Below, in pieces: positions 1-9,625 of a DNA stretch of 64,000 nt (position 1 is its first letter; each line of letters opens with the position of its first letter). Under the pieces are notes generated by a model. It saw only the letters and a program-made list of their open reading frames with translations, was not told the origin of the DNA and searched no databases. The stretch is from Rhodospirillaceae bacterium (GTDB lineage: Bacteria; Pseudomonadota; Alphaproteobacteria; JAEUKQ01): assembly GCA_016722635.1 (NCBI GenBank), contig JADKIX010000003.1, forward strand, positions 493,451-557,450, given 5' to 3'. A program made the position numbers and the translations under genes.

Positions 1-336
1 TGGAAAGGCTATCTGGGCCATCCCCATCCCTGTTATCGGTGTCTTTTCCCAGAAGCACCCGCCACAGGAACGGTCCCCAGATGCCAAACGGCCGGGATCT
101 TAGGTTCGGTTGCTGCAACCTTAGGATCAATGCTTGCCACCGAAACAGTCAAAGAAATTTTGGGTTTAGGCACCAGCTTATCTGGCCTGATGCTGCTTTA
201 CGATGCCTTGGAACCAAGTGTACAACAGATACGTTTAGAAAAACAATCATCATGCCATTTTTGCAACCGCCCCCAATCTTGGCAAAATATTTTAAAAGAA
301 GAAAAACAACGGATTGATGGTTGCCAAATTCCTTGA
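1..336 (+). CDS. MoeB/ThiF/HesA-family adenylyltransferase, C-terminal part (5' end outside window)
   Basis: The reading frame is open from the first base and ends at 334-336. It encodes the last 111 residues of an E1-like sulfur-carrier adenylyltransferase, the family that activates MoaD or ThiS with ATP. Two zinc-binding pairs are visible, CYRC near residue 11 of the fragment and CHFC near residue 86. Between them lies the typical stretch that reads GILGSVAATLGSMLATE and continues into a GLG.SLSG.LLLYDAL segment. The ATP-binding N-terminal half is missing because the window starts inside the gene. MoeB and ThiF cannot be separated from this part alone. Confidence 0.85.
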   Translation, partial: WKGYLGHPHPCYRCLFPEAPATGTVPRCQTAGILGSVAATLGSMLATETVKEILGLGTSLSGLMLLYDALEPSVQQIRLEKQSSCHFCNRPQSWQNILKEEKQRIDGCQIP

Positions 337-406
337 CTCTGATAAAGATAAAATGATGAGCCGTTCCGGCAGTAAAAATAATTAATCTTGGGAAAATGAT
401 TAAAAG

Positions 407-916
407 ATGAAATTGTTCCGTTATACCCTTTTATCGATGGCTGTTTTTTTATCTACTATAAGTAGCATTTTATTGTTGGGGTTGCTTCCTTCCTCTTTAA
501 AGGCCCAAGAACCTTTCCAGCCTTATTTTGCATCGTTAAGATATGAAAAAGTTAACCTGCGCACAGGTCCCGGCATGCAATATGTGGTGGAATGGATCTA
601 CCAGCGCAAACTGACCCCCGTGGAAGTGGTCAATAAATATAAGGATTGGCTGCAAATCCGTGATGTGGAGAAAACAACCGGGTGGGTCAGGCAAGATCAG
701 GTGACATCTAACCGTACGGCCATTACGACGACGATCACCCTCTTGTACCGAGACAACAATGTGGATAGCGCAACCCTTGCAAGAATTGAGGCGGGCGTTT
801 TTGTCAGTTTAGAAAAATGTGTTGTGGCTTTTTGCCAAATCCGGGTGAAAGATTACCAAGGTTGGATCGTTCGCCAACATTTATGGGGAATTTATGCCCA
901 AGAAACCTTAAATTAA
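407..916 (+). CDS. Exported SH3-like (SH3b) domain protein
   Basis: This 169-residue protein starts with a signal peptide: a basic N-terminus, a hydrophobic stretch to about residue 30 and cleavage probably after SLKA. A bacterial SH3-like domain follows (LRYEKVNLRTGPGMQY, then W.QIRD...GWVR), and a second weaker repeat covers the C-terminal half (LLYRDN...GWIVRQHLWGIY). Such domains in envelope proteins are thought to bind cell-wall peptides or other proteins. The product is probably periplasmic. It stands alone, 70 bases after the preceding gene, and has no enzymatic motif. The family is known in Alphaproteobacteria as a conserved SH3 protein of undefined function. Confidence 0.8.
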   Translation: MKLFRYTLLSMAVFLSTISSILLLGLLPSSLKAQEPFQPYFASLRYEKVNLRTGPGMQYVVEWIYQRKLTPVEVVNKYKDWLQIRDVEKTTGWVRQDQVTSNRTAITTTITLLYRDNNVDSATLARIEAGVFVSLEKCVVAFCQIRVKDYQGWIVRQHLWGIYAQETLN

Positions 917-1002
917 ACAGCGAAACCAGCTTTCCCGTCAGGAGTTGGGTAAAGTTGGTTAAATAAATATTCTTTAAATAACAATTTTATTTTTTGAAAC
1001 CC

Positions 1003-1031
1003 TTGACTGGAAAATCAAGAATGGTTAGATT
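1003..1031 (+). promoter_or_regulatory. Sigma70-type promoter for rpsT
   Basis: A -35 box TTGACT (1003-1008) and a -10 box TAGATT (1026-1031) are separated by 17 bases. The predicted transcript would begin about 40 bases before the rpsT start codon. The call is by eye from consensus match and position only. Confidence 0.6.
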
Positions 1032-1075
1032 GTCCAGCCAAATATGTAGTAACTATTATAGAGAGAAAGACCAAG

Positions 1076-1339
1076 ATGGCGCACAGCTTATCAGCCAAAA
1101 AAAGAATTCGTCAGACCCTGAAACGCACGGAAATCAACAAATCCAATACCAGCCGCATGCGCACTTTTGTAAAAAAAGTTGAAACTGCTATCGCCGGTCA
1201 AAATAAAGATGAAGCCCGCCAGGCTTTACAAGAGGCCCAACCGGAAATTCACCGCTCCGTCACCAAAGGCATTTTGCATCGTAATACCGCTGCCCGCAAG
1301 CTGTCCAGGTTGTCTGCCCGCATTAAAGCTTTGTCATAA
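1076..1339 (+). CDS. rpsT: 30S ribosomal protein S20
   Basis: This 87-residue, strongly basic protein is ribosomal protein S20, which binds the 5' domain and helix 44 of 16S rRNA during small-subunit assembly. It begins MAHSLSAKKRIRQTLKRTEINK and carries the family signature R.FVKKVE.AI near residue 32 and HRNTAARKLSRL near residue 67. Length matches the family. An overlapping frame that begins at 994 is a shadow. The gene lies upstream of dnaA, an arrangement also seen in other Alphaproteobacteria, and has its own promoter at 1003-1031. Confidence 0.97.
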   Translation: MAHSLSAKKRIRQTLKRTEINKSNTSRMRTFVKKVETAIAGQNKDEARQALQEAQPEIHRSVTKGILHRNTAARKLSRLSARIKALS

Positions 1340-1371
1340 CCACAATTTGGATTAAGCTTTTTTATTTTTCA

Positions 1372-1431
1372 GAAATCAGGGTTTTTCTCAGGGTGCGCTT
1401 GTGCTTTGCCTTTTTATTATTCCCTGATTTC
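1372..1431. repeat. 10-bp perfect inverted repeat downstream of rpsT
   Basis: GAAATCAGGG at 1372-1381 is the exact reverse complement of CCCTGATTTC at 1422-1431, with 40 bases between. The loop is T-rich. It could form part of the rpsT terminator, but no T-run follows the second arm, so the role is open. Confidence 0.45.
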
Positions 1432-1463
1432 GTATCAATAATAAAAATTTATTTTAAAAAGTC

Positions 1464-1492
1464 TTGACTCTTCCCCTTTAGAATTTGTTTAG
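1464..1492 (+). promoter_or_regulatory. Possible promoter for the rhodanese-dnaA transcript
   Basis: TTGACT (1464-1469) and GTTTAG (1487-1492) have a 17-base spacer. This would give a leader of about 100 bases before the rhodanese gene, and dnaA overlaps that gene and is probably co-transcribed. The -10 match is weak. Confidence 0.4.
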
Positions 1493-1595
1493 TAGGGGGA
1501 GGATAAAAAAGCGATTATTAGATCATCGTATTTTTGATCCCCTTCATTGGATCATTCAGAAATTTGAACATTTCCTGATTATAAGGATTAGCAGT

Positions 1596-2015
1596 ATGTA
1601 TGCGGGTGACCTGACCCCCAAGCAAGCCTGGGAATATTTGCTTTCCAACCCATCCGTGGAATTGGTTGACGTACGCACAGATGGCGAATGGCTGCAAGAT
1701 GGCGTGCCTGACTTATCCGCCCTTAATCGCCCTGTACATTTTCTAAGCTGGAATGCAAAAGCTTTAGAAAAACCTTCCTATTTTATTCAGGCACTTCAGG
1801 AACTATCTTTTACCAGCACCACCCCTTTGTTATTTTTATGCCGCAGCGGCGGACGTTCAAAATCCGCAGCTTTTTTAGCGTCTAATAACGGCTTCTCAAA
1901 AGCCTATAATATCCAAGGGGGATTTTTAGGGCATTTATCTTCGTTTGCCCATGAAGCTTCAACCCCAGGCTGGAAGCAACAGGGCTTACCGTGGGGATTA
2001 CATAAGAATGGTTGA
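1596..2015 (+). CDS. Rhodanese-like domain protein
   Basis: A single rhodanese domain of 139 residues. Rhodaneses carry sulfur as a cysteine persulfide. The active-site loop CRSGGRS, containing the catalytic Cys, is present near residue 85, and the CH2A-type motif ELVDVRTDGEW lies near residue 22. I place the start at ATG 1596 (MYAGDLTPKQAWE). It follows an AAGGA site at a suitable distance, while the longer upstream extension has no similarity to the family. The end overlaps the dnaA start by 8 bases, so the two are translationally coupled. The sulfur acceptor cannot be told from sequence. Confidence 0.9.
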   Translation: MYAGDLTPKQAWEYLLSNPSVELVDVRTDGEWLQDGVPDLSALNRPVHFLSWNAKALEKPSYFIQALQELSFTSTTPLLFLCRSGGRSKSAAFLASNNGFSKAYNIQGGFLGHLSSFAHEASTPGWKQQGLPWGLHKNG

Positions 2016-3459
2016 AAATTTGACGGCTATTCGCGACCATAAAGTGACGCTGATTGCCAGCCAATGGGAAAAAATCCAAGGCCGGATGCGCAAAGAATTT
2101 GGCGATGTGATTTATCGAAGCTGGCTGAAACCATTATCCTTATTAAGCAGGGATGGCGGTTCCGTGCGTTTATCGGTCTCCACCCGTTTTATCCGTGACT
2201 GGGTTACTTCCCATTATTTAGAAAAATTACGCCAATTATGGATCGTTGAGGATGCGTCCGTTAAAGATGTTGCGATCGTTTTGGAAGATTCACCCCACCG
2301 CAATATCGATCAGTCTGCCCAACTCAACGCTGAGGATCCTGTAGGCCAGTCTTATGCCCAAGGTCATTTGCAAGTTATCCAGGGTTCGGTAAATAAGACA
2401 TCCCCCTCTTCCCTCTTAAGCACCCAGCAGCACCGGGAAGAATTAGGTGTAAGGTTGGATCCCCGTTTTACTTTCGATCATTTTATTGTCGGGAAATCGA
2501 ACGAACTGGCGTACAGCGCCGCAAGACGGGTGGCTGAATCGGCGACTGTTTCCTATAATCCCCTATTCTTGTATGGGGGCGTTGGGCTTGGCAAAACCCA
2601 CCTCATGCACGCCATTGCCTGGCATATCAGGCAAATATCACCGGAACGCCGTGTTTTATACATGTCGGCAGAAAAATTTATGTACCAGTTTATCAAAGCT
2701 TTACGGCATAAAGATACCTTTTCTTTTAAAGAGGAGTTCCGCTCCGTTGATGTTTTAATGATTGATGATGTCCAGTTTATTTGTGGCAAAGATTCAACCC
2801 AAGAAGAATTTTTTCATACCTTCAATGAATTGGTGGATAAAAACCATCAAGTAGTTGTTTCAGCCGACAAGTCGCCTGCAAATTTAGAGGGCCTTGAAGA
2901 GCGGATGCGCTCCCGTTTAGGCTGGGGCTTGGTTGCCGATATCCACCCCACCACTTATGAATTGCGCCTCAGCATCGTTCAAGCAAAAAGTGAACTTTTA
3001 AAAAGTAACGTTCCTTTAAATGTGTTGGAATTTTTAGCTAAAAAAATAACCTCTAATGTCCGGGAATTGGAAGGCGCCCTTAACCGGGTGGTGGCCCATG
3101 CAGCCTTGGTGAATACCCCCATTACGATTGAGGGGACCCAAGAATTGTTGCGTGATTTATTAAAACAAACTGAAAAACAACTAACCATTGAAGATATCCA
3201 GAAAAAAGTATCCGAACATTATCATGTGAAGATCATCCAAATGCACTCCCCCTCACGTGCCCGCAATATTGCCCGGCCCCGCCAAGTGGCCATGTATTTG
3301 GCGAAACAATTGACCGTATGTTCCTTGCCAGAAATAGGCAAGAAATTCGGCGGGCGTGACCACACCACCGTTTTGCACGCCGTTAAAAAGGTGGAAGAAC
3401 TTTGCGGGCAAGATAAAAGTTTCGCTGAAGACGTTGAAATTTTAAGAAGATCCCTTTAA
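2008..3459 (+). CDS. dnaA: Chromosomal replication initiator DnaA
   Basis: DnaA, 483 residues, binds DnaA boxes at oriC and melts the origin in its ATP form. Domain I is at residues 1-75, a variable linker follows, and the AAA+ domain carries Walker A GGVGLGKTH near residue 190 and Walker B VLMIDDVQF near residue 249. Domain IV has the DNA-binding signature GGRDHTTVLHAVKKVEEL near residue 448. I chose ATG 2008 (MVENLTAI), preceded by GGGGA, over the in-frame ATG at 1945, whose extension lies inside the rhodanese gene and is unlike DnaA. It heads the cluster dnaA-dnaN-recF-gyrB. I found no cluster of DnaA boxes nearby, so oriC is probably elsewhere. Confidence 0.98.
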   Translation: MVENLTAIRDHKVTLIASQWEKIQGRMRKEFGDVIYRSWLKPLSLLSRDGGSVRLSVSTRFIRDWVTSHYLEKLRQLWIVEDASVKDVAIVLEDSPHRNIDQSAQLNAEDPVGQSYAQGHLQVIQGSVNKTSPSSLLSTQQHREELGVRLDPRFTFDHFIVGKSNELAYSAARRVAESATVSYNPLFLYGGVGLGKTHLMHAIAWHIRQISPERRVLYMSAEKFMYQFIKALRHKDTFSFKEEFRSVDVLMIDDVQFICGKDSTQEEFFHTFNELVDKNHQVVVSADKSPANLEGLEERMRSRLGWGLVADIHPTTYELRLSIVQAKSELLKSNVPLNVLEFLAKKITSNVRELEGALNRVVAHAALVNTPITIEGTQELLRDLLKQTEKQLTIEDIQKKVSEHYHVKIIQMHSPSRARNIARPRQVAMYLAKQLTVCSLPEIGKKFGGRDHTTVLHAVKKVEELCGQDKSFAEDVEILRRSL

Positions 3460-3645
3460 TTTATCCTCTCCGGCAATGGGCTGCCGAACCATTTTTGAAA
3501 GCGGCATCCTCGCTTTTTCACCCAAAGAGAACCGTCTTTGATGATCCATTAAACATGCTTGCTTTCTTTAAAAAGACCTTCTAATTTAGGTGGCAACTAT
3601 TCATTATTATTTTCGGCTTGCGACAGGGATCAATTGAATAACATC

Positions 3646-4767
3646 ATGAAATTAACCATTGAAAAAAATATCTTCCTGAAAGCATTAACCCATATTCAAA
3701 GTGTTGTTGAACGCCGCACCACAATTCCCATACTTTCCCATTTATTATTAGAGGCCAAAAACAATCAATTGCAGCTCACCGCAACCGACTTGGATTTAAC
3801 GGTAACGGAGGCAGTGCCTGCAACTGTGACTGCCCCTGGCCAAATTACTACCCCAGCCCATATTCTTTATGATATTGTCCGCAAACTACCGGACGCCAAC
3901 CAATTATCCCTAGAATGGCAGCAAAATGGGGCGCTTTCTTTGCAAGCAGGCCGGTCAAGATTTTCGCTGCCAACATTGCCACGCGAAGATTTTCCGCTTT
4001 CCGCCCAAACGGATATGCCCTGCGTCTTTCAAATACCTGCTATCCAGTTTTTGAAACTATTAACGCAAACTAGTTTTGCAATGTCCAATGAGGAAACACG
4101 CTATTATTTGAATGGTATTTTCTTGCATGTTGGGCCAAGTCAACTATATGCGCCCAAATCGTTAAAGGCTGTGGCAACGGATGGCCACCGTTTGGCGCGC
4201 GCTGAAACAGTTTTGCCTGCCAAGGCCGAACAAATGCCTGGCGTCGTCATTCCACGCAAAACGGTACAGGAATTGATGAAATTGCTGGAGCATGAGGATC
4301 ATTCGGTGACAATCGGCCTGTCGCCACAACGGATGACGGTGACTTTCAAACAGGTTTCCCTATCTTCCAAATTGATTGATGGGAATTTCCCCGATTATGA
4401 AAGGGTGATCCCAACCAATAACCAACAAATAATTGAAGCTGACCGCTTGGCGTTTGCAGCCGCGGTTGATCGCGTTGCCACCATTTGCAGCGATAAGTTA
4501 CGCAGCATTAAATTACAAGTGCAGAAAAATAACCTCGTATTTTCAGCCGCCAGCACTGACATGGGCAGTGCGATTGAGGAAATTGAAGCAAAATACCAAG
4601 GTTCAGCGTTTGATATTGGCTTTAATGCCAAATATTTGGCTGATATCATGCAACAAATGACAGGTAAGAAAGCCAAAATTGCCTTATCTGATGCTTCTTC
4701 CCCTGTCCTCATCAGCAACCCCGAAGATATTGCCGCCACCTATGTTTTAATGCCGATGCGCATATAA
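3646..4767 (+). CDS. dnaN: DNA polymerase III beta subunit (sliding clamp)
   Basis: The 373-residue protein is the ring-shaped processivity clamp of the replicase. It starts MKLTIEKNIFLKAL. The conserved segment RTTIPILSHLLLEA follows, GHRLARAE comes in the middle domain, and it ends in YVLMPMRI, close to the classical clamp C-terminus VMPMRL. An upstream in-frame extension to 3559 lacks family similarity, so ATG 3646 is preferred. The gap after dnaA (186 bases) may hold its own promoter. recF follows within about 20 bases. Confidence 0.97.
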   Translation: MKLTIEKNIFLKALTHIQSVVERRTTIPILSHLLLEAKNNQLQLTATDLDLTVTEAVPATVTAPGQITTPAHILYDIVRKLPDANQLSLEWQQNGALSLQAGRSRFSLPTLPREDFPLSAQTDMPCVFQIPAIQFLKLLTQTSFAMSNEETRYYLNGIFLHVGPSQLYAPKSLKAVATDGHRLARAETVLPAKAEQMPGVVIPRKTVQELMKLLEHEDHSVTIGLSPQRMTVTFKQVSLSSKLIDGNFPDYERVIPTNNQQIIEADRLAFAAAVDRVATICSDKLRSIKLQVQKNNLVFSAASTDMGSAIEEIEAKYQGSAFDIGFNAKYLADIMQQMTGKKAKIALSDASSPVLISNPEDIAATYVLMPMRI

Positions 4768-4786
4768 ATCTTTGTTTTTGGCGATC

Positions 4787-5914
4787 ATGTCTTTTGTCCC
4801 GGCAATCCGCCAACTTAATTTAACAAATTACCGTAATTATTCCCGTCTGGCTTTAGCAATTGAAGCAGCACCCGTTGTCTTAATTGGGGCGAATGGTGCT
4901 GGTAAAAGTAATTTATTAGAAGCCTTATCTTTTTTTGTGCCCGGTCGGGGACTCCGCCAAGCCAAATTACCCGACATCAGTTGCCGCTCATCCGCCCCTT
5001 GCGGTTGGACAATTGCAGCAGTTTTAGAAAATCTTCAAGGTAGCATCACGATTGGCACGGCTTATGAAATAGATAAGCCGGTACGCCGCCATATCCGCAT
5101 CGATGGTCAGACCCAACGCGATCAATCAACGCTTTTATCTATTTTATCCATGATCTGGCTAACCCCCCAGATGGACACATTGTTTTTAGAGGCATTTAGT
5201 GAACGACGGCGCTTTTTTGACCGGTTGGTTTATAGCCATTATCCATCCCACGCCGATTTATTAACCGAATACCAAAATTTGCTGAAAGAACGTTTAAAGG
5301 TATTGCTGGAATATGGCATCGCCCACCCCTGGCTAAATGGCTTGGAGCAACAAATGTCGGAACATGCTGTTGCTATTGCCTCCGCCCGCTTGCAGCATTT
5401 AAAGGAATTACAAAATTTCTTTTTGCAAGACGAGGCTTTCCCACAGGCTACCATGGCTATCCAAGGAACGGTGGAGACATCTCTGCAACACTCCCCTGCC
5501 CTTAAGGTTGAAGAGGATTTGCAAGAAATTTGGGCACAGTCGCGCAAACGCGATCAAATCACGGGCATGACCCATATCGGCCCGCAACGCAGCGATTTTA
5601 TGGTGCATGATTTGATCAGCGGCACACCTGCCGAATCCTGTTCAACCGGTGAGCAAAAAATGCTTTTGCTGTCGATTTTACTCGCGCAGGCAAATTGGCA
5701 AAAACAGCATCAAAACTTATCACCAATCCTTTTATTGGATGAAGTGGCAGCCCATCTCGACCCCCAAAAAAGGGAGCGTTTTTTTAACCATCTTATCAAG
5801 TTGCAAAGCCAATTTTGGTTAAGCGGCACCGAAATGGAACCTTTCAGCAGCCTAAAAGGAAAAGCACAGTTTTTTGATGTCGAAAAGGGCTTGGTAAAAT
5901 CAAGGAATATGTGA
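4787..5914 (+). CDS. recF: DNA replication and repair protein RecF
   Basis: RecF is an SMC-like ATPase that helps load RecA at gapped DNA through RecOR. The 375-residue protein has Walker A GANGAGKSN near residue 32, the RecF-typical MIWLTPQMD...FLEAFSERRRFFDRLVY segment, an ABC-like signature STGEQKMLLLSILLAQ near residue 285 and Walker B ILLLDEVAAHLD near residue 312. ATG 4787 (MSFVPAIRQLNLTNYRNYS) is the most likely start. A TTG 15 bases upstream is also possible. It sits between dnaN and gyrB in the usual order. Confidence 0.96.
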   Translation: MSFVPAIRQLNLTNYRNYSRLALAIEAAPVVLIGANGAGKSNLLEALSFFVPGRGLRQAKLPDISCRSSAPCGWTIAAVLENLQGSITIGTAYEIDKPVRRHIRIDGQTQRDQSTLLSILSMIWLTPQMDTLFLEAFSERRRFFDRLVYSHYPSHADLLTEYQNLLKERLKVLLEYGIAHPWLNGLEQQMSEHAVAIASARLQHLKELQNFFLQDEAFPQATMAIQGTVETSLQHSPALKVEEDLQEIWAQSRKRDQITGMTHIGPQRSDFMVHDLISGTPAESCSTGEQKMLLLSILLAQANWQKQHQNLSPILLLDEVAAHLDPQKRERFFNHLIKLQSQFWLSGTEMEPFSSLKGKAQFFDVEKGLVKSRNM

Positions 5915-5951
5915 TAGTCTGACCTATAATTTTCATAAAGGTTATATAGTG

Positions 5952-8381
5952 ATGACAACAGCCCCCTCCGCCGATTTGACTGCTGCAACATATAGTGCTG
6001 ATTCGATTACAGTTTTGCGTGGCCTTGATGCCGTCCGTAAACGTCCCGGCATGTATATCGGCGATACCGACGATGGCTCCGGATTACACCACATGGTGTA
6101 TGAGGTGGTGGATAACTCAATTGATGAGTCACTAGCTGGTTTTTGTACCCTCATCGATGTCATTATTCATGAAGACGGATCGGTCAGCGTCCGGGACAAT
6201 GGCCGGGGCATCCCGGTTGATATGCATAAGGAAGAAGGTGTATCAGCTGCTGAAGTGATTATGACCCGCCTGCATGCTGGCGGTAAATTTGACCAAAATG
6301 TGTATAAAGTATCGGGCGGCCTTCATGGCGTTGGGGTATCGGTGGTTAATGCCTTATCCGAAAAATTAGAATTAAAAATTTGGCGGAACGGTTATGAATA
6401 TTTCATGCGCTTCCGTCATGGCGAGGCCGAGGCGCCGCTAGCAAAAATGCACCCGGTTGCCCCTGATATGAGAGGGACGGAGGTGCGCTTTTGGCCCTCT
6501 CCCCAAACTTTTACCAATATCCTTTTTGAATACAAGGTTTTAGAACATCGGCTGCGAGAACTGGCTTTCTTAAATTCCGGCGTGCGTTTGCAATTAGTCG
6601 ACCGCCGAATTGAACCTGCCCAAGTTGTTGAATTGTTTTATGAAGGCGGCCTGCAAGCATTTGTCCAATATTTGGATAATGGCAAAAATACCTTGCATAC
6701 CCCTACCATCAGCTTTGTTCAGCAAAAAGACGCCATCACGGTCGAAATTGCTATGGAATGGACGGATAGCTATCACGAAACCATGCTTTGTTTCACCAAT
6801 AATATCCCGCAAAAAGACGGTGGTACCCATTTGGCTGGTTTTCGGGCTGCCTTAACCCGTTTGATTAATAATATCGTTGAGCAAAGCCCCACGACTAAAA
6901 AAGAGAAAATCAGTACCACCGGGGAAGATGCGCGTGAGGGATTAACATGTGTTTTATCGGTTAAAGTTCCTGATCCCAAATTCTCTTCGCAAACCAAAGA
7001 AAAATTGGTGTCCTCTGAAGTTAGGGCAGCTGTTGAGGCAGTGGTACAGGATAAATTAGGGCAGTGGTTTGACGAAAACCCAGGAGAGGCGAAAAAAGTT
7101 GTCCAGAAAATTTTGGAGGCTGCGACCGCGCGCGAAGCCGCCCGTAAGGCACGTGAACTCACACGCCGCAAAGGGGCTTTGGATATTGCCTCCTTACCTG
7201 GGAAACTAGCCGATTGCCAAGAACGCGACCCTGCTTTGTCAGAACTTTTTATTGTTGAAGGTGATTCCGCTGGCGGATCCGCAAAACAAGCGCGCGACCG
7301 AAAACATCAGGCCATTTTGCCTTTGCGTGGTAAGATCTTGAATGTGGAACGCGCCCGTTTCGATAAAATGTTAAACAGTGAATCAATCGGCACGTTAATT
7401 ACAGCTCTAGGCACAGGTATTGGCCGTGAAGAATTCAATATCGATAAAGCCCGTTACCATAAAATCATTGTCATGACCGACGCTGACGTTGATGGCTCGC
7501 ACATTCGGACTTTGCTGTTGACTTTCTTTTATCGACAAATGCCGCAGATCATTGAAAAAGGGTATCTTTATATTGCCCAGCCGCCCCTTTACCGCGTAAA
7601 GAAAGGCAGCCAGGAGCAATATTTAAAGAATGATGATCAATTGGATACCTATCTTTTGCAAATGAGTTTATCAAACTTGACCATCGAAATTGATGGCAAA
7701 CCGATATCAACCGAAGTGTTAACGCAATATATCCAACAGCTTCGCCCCTTTGCCCGGGTGATTGGGAATATAGCAAAAGTCATTGGTAATACCGAACTTG
7801 CAGAACAGGCCGCAATCCATGGTATTTTATTCCCTGAACATCTATCAAAACCTTTGCCTGTCATGGCTGAGAAAGTGGTGCAACGACTCAATCATTTTGC
7901 ACCATCATCGCCTCCTTTATGGATGATGATGAAAAATACTGCCCAAGACATTATTATTACCAAGCGGCAAGAAGGGTTGGCTGAACAATACAAAATCGGT
8001 GCCCATTTATGGGATCACCCGGACACCCAGCAGCTTCGCCAATTCCGGGAAGCGGCTTCCCTGTTTATTGATAAAGCCTGGCATATTGTCAGTAAAGATT
8101 CGCGCCAAGTCGTAACAGGCCCTTTATCTTTTATCAGCTATTTAAATGACCTCAGCCGCCGCGGCGTTACCGTACAAAGATATAAAGGACTTGGAGAAAT
8201 GAACCCGGAGCAGCTATGGGCAACCACCTTAAATCCGACTGTTCGGTCGCTGCTGCAAGTGAAAGTACAGCATTTGGATGAGGCAGAAAAAATCTTTTCC
8301 ACCCTGATGGGTGATGTGGTTGAACCCAGGCGAGATTTTATTCAGGCCAACGCCTTACGCGTGGGTAACTTGGATATATAG
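5952..8381 (+). CDS. gyrB: DNA gyrase subunit B
   Basis: GyrB (809 residues) is the ATPase and TOPRIM subunit of gyrase, which introduces negative supercoils. The GHKL ATPase is at the N-terminus (RKRPGMYIGD, then EVVDNSIDE and DNGRGIPVD). The TOPRIM domain has EGDSAGGSAK near residue 436 and DADVDGSHI near residue 510, and the C-terminal tail YKGLGEMNPEQLW is present. Length is typical of the roughly 805-residue alphaproteobacterial form. A GTG immediately before the ATG at 5952 could also start translation. Confidence 0.98.
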   Translation: MTTAPSADLTAATYSADSITVLRGLDAVRKRPGMYIGDTDDGSGLHHMVYEVVDNSIDESLAGFCTLIDVIIHEDGSVSVRDNGRGIPVDMHKEEGVSAAEVIMTRLHAGGKFDQNVYKVSGGLHGVGVSVVNALSEKLELKIWRNGYEYFMRFRHGEAEAPLAKMHPVAPDMRGTEVRFWPSPQTFTNILFEYKVLEHRLRELAFLNSGVRLQLVDRRIEPAQVVELFYEGGLQAFVQYLDNGKNTLHTPTISFVQQKDAITVEIAMEWTDSYHETMLCFTNNIPQKDGGTHLAGFRAALTRLINNIVEQSPTTKKEKISTTGEDAREGLTCVLSVKVPDPKFSSQTKEKLVSSEVRAAVEAVVQDKLGQWFDENPGEAKKVVQKILEAATAREAARKARELTRRKGALDIASLPGKLADCQERDPALSELFIVEGDSAGGSAKQARDRKHQAILPLRGKILNVERARFDKMLNSESIGTLITALGTGIGREEFNIDKARYHKIIVMTDADVDGSHIRTLLLTFFYRQMPQIIEKGYLYIAQPPLYRVKKGSQEQYLKNDDQLDTYLLQMSLSNLTIEIDGKPISTEVLTQYIQQLRPFARVIGNIAKVIGNTELAEQAAIHGILFPEHLSKPLPVMAEKVVQRLNHFAPSSPPLWMMMKNTAQDIIITKRQEGLAEQYKIGAHLWDHPDTQQLRQFREAASLFIDKAWHIVSKDSRQVVTGPLSFISYLNDLSRRGVTVQRYKGLGEMNPEQLWATTLNPTVRSLLQVKVQHLDEAEKIFSTLMGDVVEPRRDFIQANALRVGNLDI

Positions 8382-8477
8382 GGTGATTTTGATTTTTGGC
8401 TATGCCCTACGCTGGTCGGGAAAGATAAATTCTGTTGTTAGTAACAACATGATATCCTTCCCTAACCCATTTACGCC

Positions 8478-8497
8478 AGCCTATCAAGTAATAGGCT
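8478..8497. terminator. Small stem-loop between convergent gyrB and htpX
   Basis: A 7-bp perfect stem AGCCTAT/ATAGGCT with loop CAAGTA lies between the two converging genes. It has no clear T-run, so the terminator call is weak. Confidence 0.3.
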
Positions 8498-8507
8498 AAC
8501 GCCCATA

Positions 8508-9407
8508 TCATCCCCAAGGGCCTTTGGAAAAAATTTCTTGGCGAGTGGGTGAAAATCGGCTGGCCATTTGCTGTAAACGCTCAATCCTTTTTTCAATCGG
8601 CGGGTGGGTTGAAAACCATTCTGCCATGTTGCCAGCGTGCAAAGGATTGATAATGTATAAATGGGCGGTTGCAGGATTAGCCTGGGCATAGGGGTTTTCT
8701 TTCACATCTGCCAGCCGATGAATTTTTTCTAAAGCTGCAGCCAACGCTAGGGGATTACCGGAGATTTCGGCACCCCCCGCATCCGCCTGGTATTCACGGG
8801 AACGGCTAATCGCCATTTGTATCAGCATAGCAGCCAAGGGGGCCAGGATAAGCAATAACAAGCCGCCAACCATTCCGATTGGATTGGATGATGATTGGTT
8901 ATTCCGGCGCTGCGAACCAAATAAAAAGGCAAATTGAGTAATCAAGCCAATAGCCCCCGCAATGGTTGCAGCAATTGTCATAATCAAGGTATCACGGTGC
9001 CGGATATGCGTCAGTTCGTGGGCTAAAACACCTGTGATTTCCTCCGGTTTTAAATATTCAAGTAAACCCGTGGTAACGGCTACAGCCGCGTTTTGTGGAT
9101 TGCGGCCAGTGGCAAAAGCGTTCGGTTGTTGGCTATGAACCAAATATATTTTCGGGGTAGGAATACCAGCTTTAGCGGCCAATTGGGAAATTTTTTGGTA
9201 TAATTCAGGTGCGTCACGTGAATCCAAAAGCTCTGCCCGTTGCATACGCAAAACGATCCGGTCAGAAAACCAATAAGCGCTGCCGTTCATAACCAAGGCC
9301 GCAATCAAGGCAATCATCATTCCCTGTTGGCCAGCCACCATATAGCCCAGGGCCATAAAAAGCGCCGTTAACACTGACAAAAGCAAGGCCGCCCTAGCAT
9401 AATTCAT
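8508..9407 (-). CDS. htpX: Membrane zinc metalloprotease HtpX
   Basis: HtpX is a membrane-embedded M48 protease that degrades misfolded inner-membrane proteins. The 299-residue form has two N-terminal hydrophobic helices (residues 6-25 and 30-45), the zinc motif HELTH near residues 130-134, two further hydrophobic helices (residues 145-200) and the third ligand region REYQADAGGAEI. The start at 9407 (MNYARAALLL) lies 7 bases after an AGGA site. A second ATG directly upstream (9410) is possible, and the longer frame to 9512 is not family-like. It diverges from the SdhAF4 gene, an association common in Alphaproteobacteria. Confidence 0.95.
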   Translation of the reverse strand: MNYARAALLLSVLTALFMALGYMVAGQQGMMIALIAALVMNGSAYWFSDRIVLRMQRAELLDSRDAPELYQKISQLAAKAGIPTPKIYLVHSQQPNAFATGRNPQNAAVAVTTGLLEYLKPEEITGVLAHELTHIRHRDTLIMTIAATIAGAIGLITQFAFLFGSQRRNNQSSSNPIGMVGGLLLLILAPLAAMLIQMAISRSREYQADAGGAEISGNPLALAAALEKIHRLADVKENPYAQANPATAHLYIINPLHAGNMAEWFSTHPPIEKRIERLQQMASRFSPTRQEIFSKGPWG

Positions 9408-9625
9408 CATCGTCCTATATTCCCATAAATCTGTTAATCTAAGAAACATTAACCATTTTACATATAGGGAGTTTTTAATAATATGAAAGCCTGCTACACT
9501 GCCCAAATCCAAAAAATTAAATCCTGGTAGCTAGCGTGGGAGAATAGGATGCCTTAAACAAGATGAAAAACGATGTCTGCTATTTGCGTCACCCAACCCA
9601 ACCCCATGATCAGCTTGAAAATAAG

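Noticed and set aside
1340..2007. A replication origin between rpsT and dnaA
   Set aside because: No DnaA box cluster or clear AT-rich unwinding element was seen. In Alphaproteobacteria oriC is often away from dnaA.
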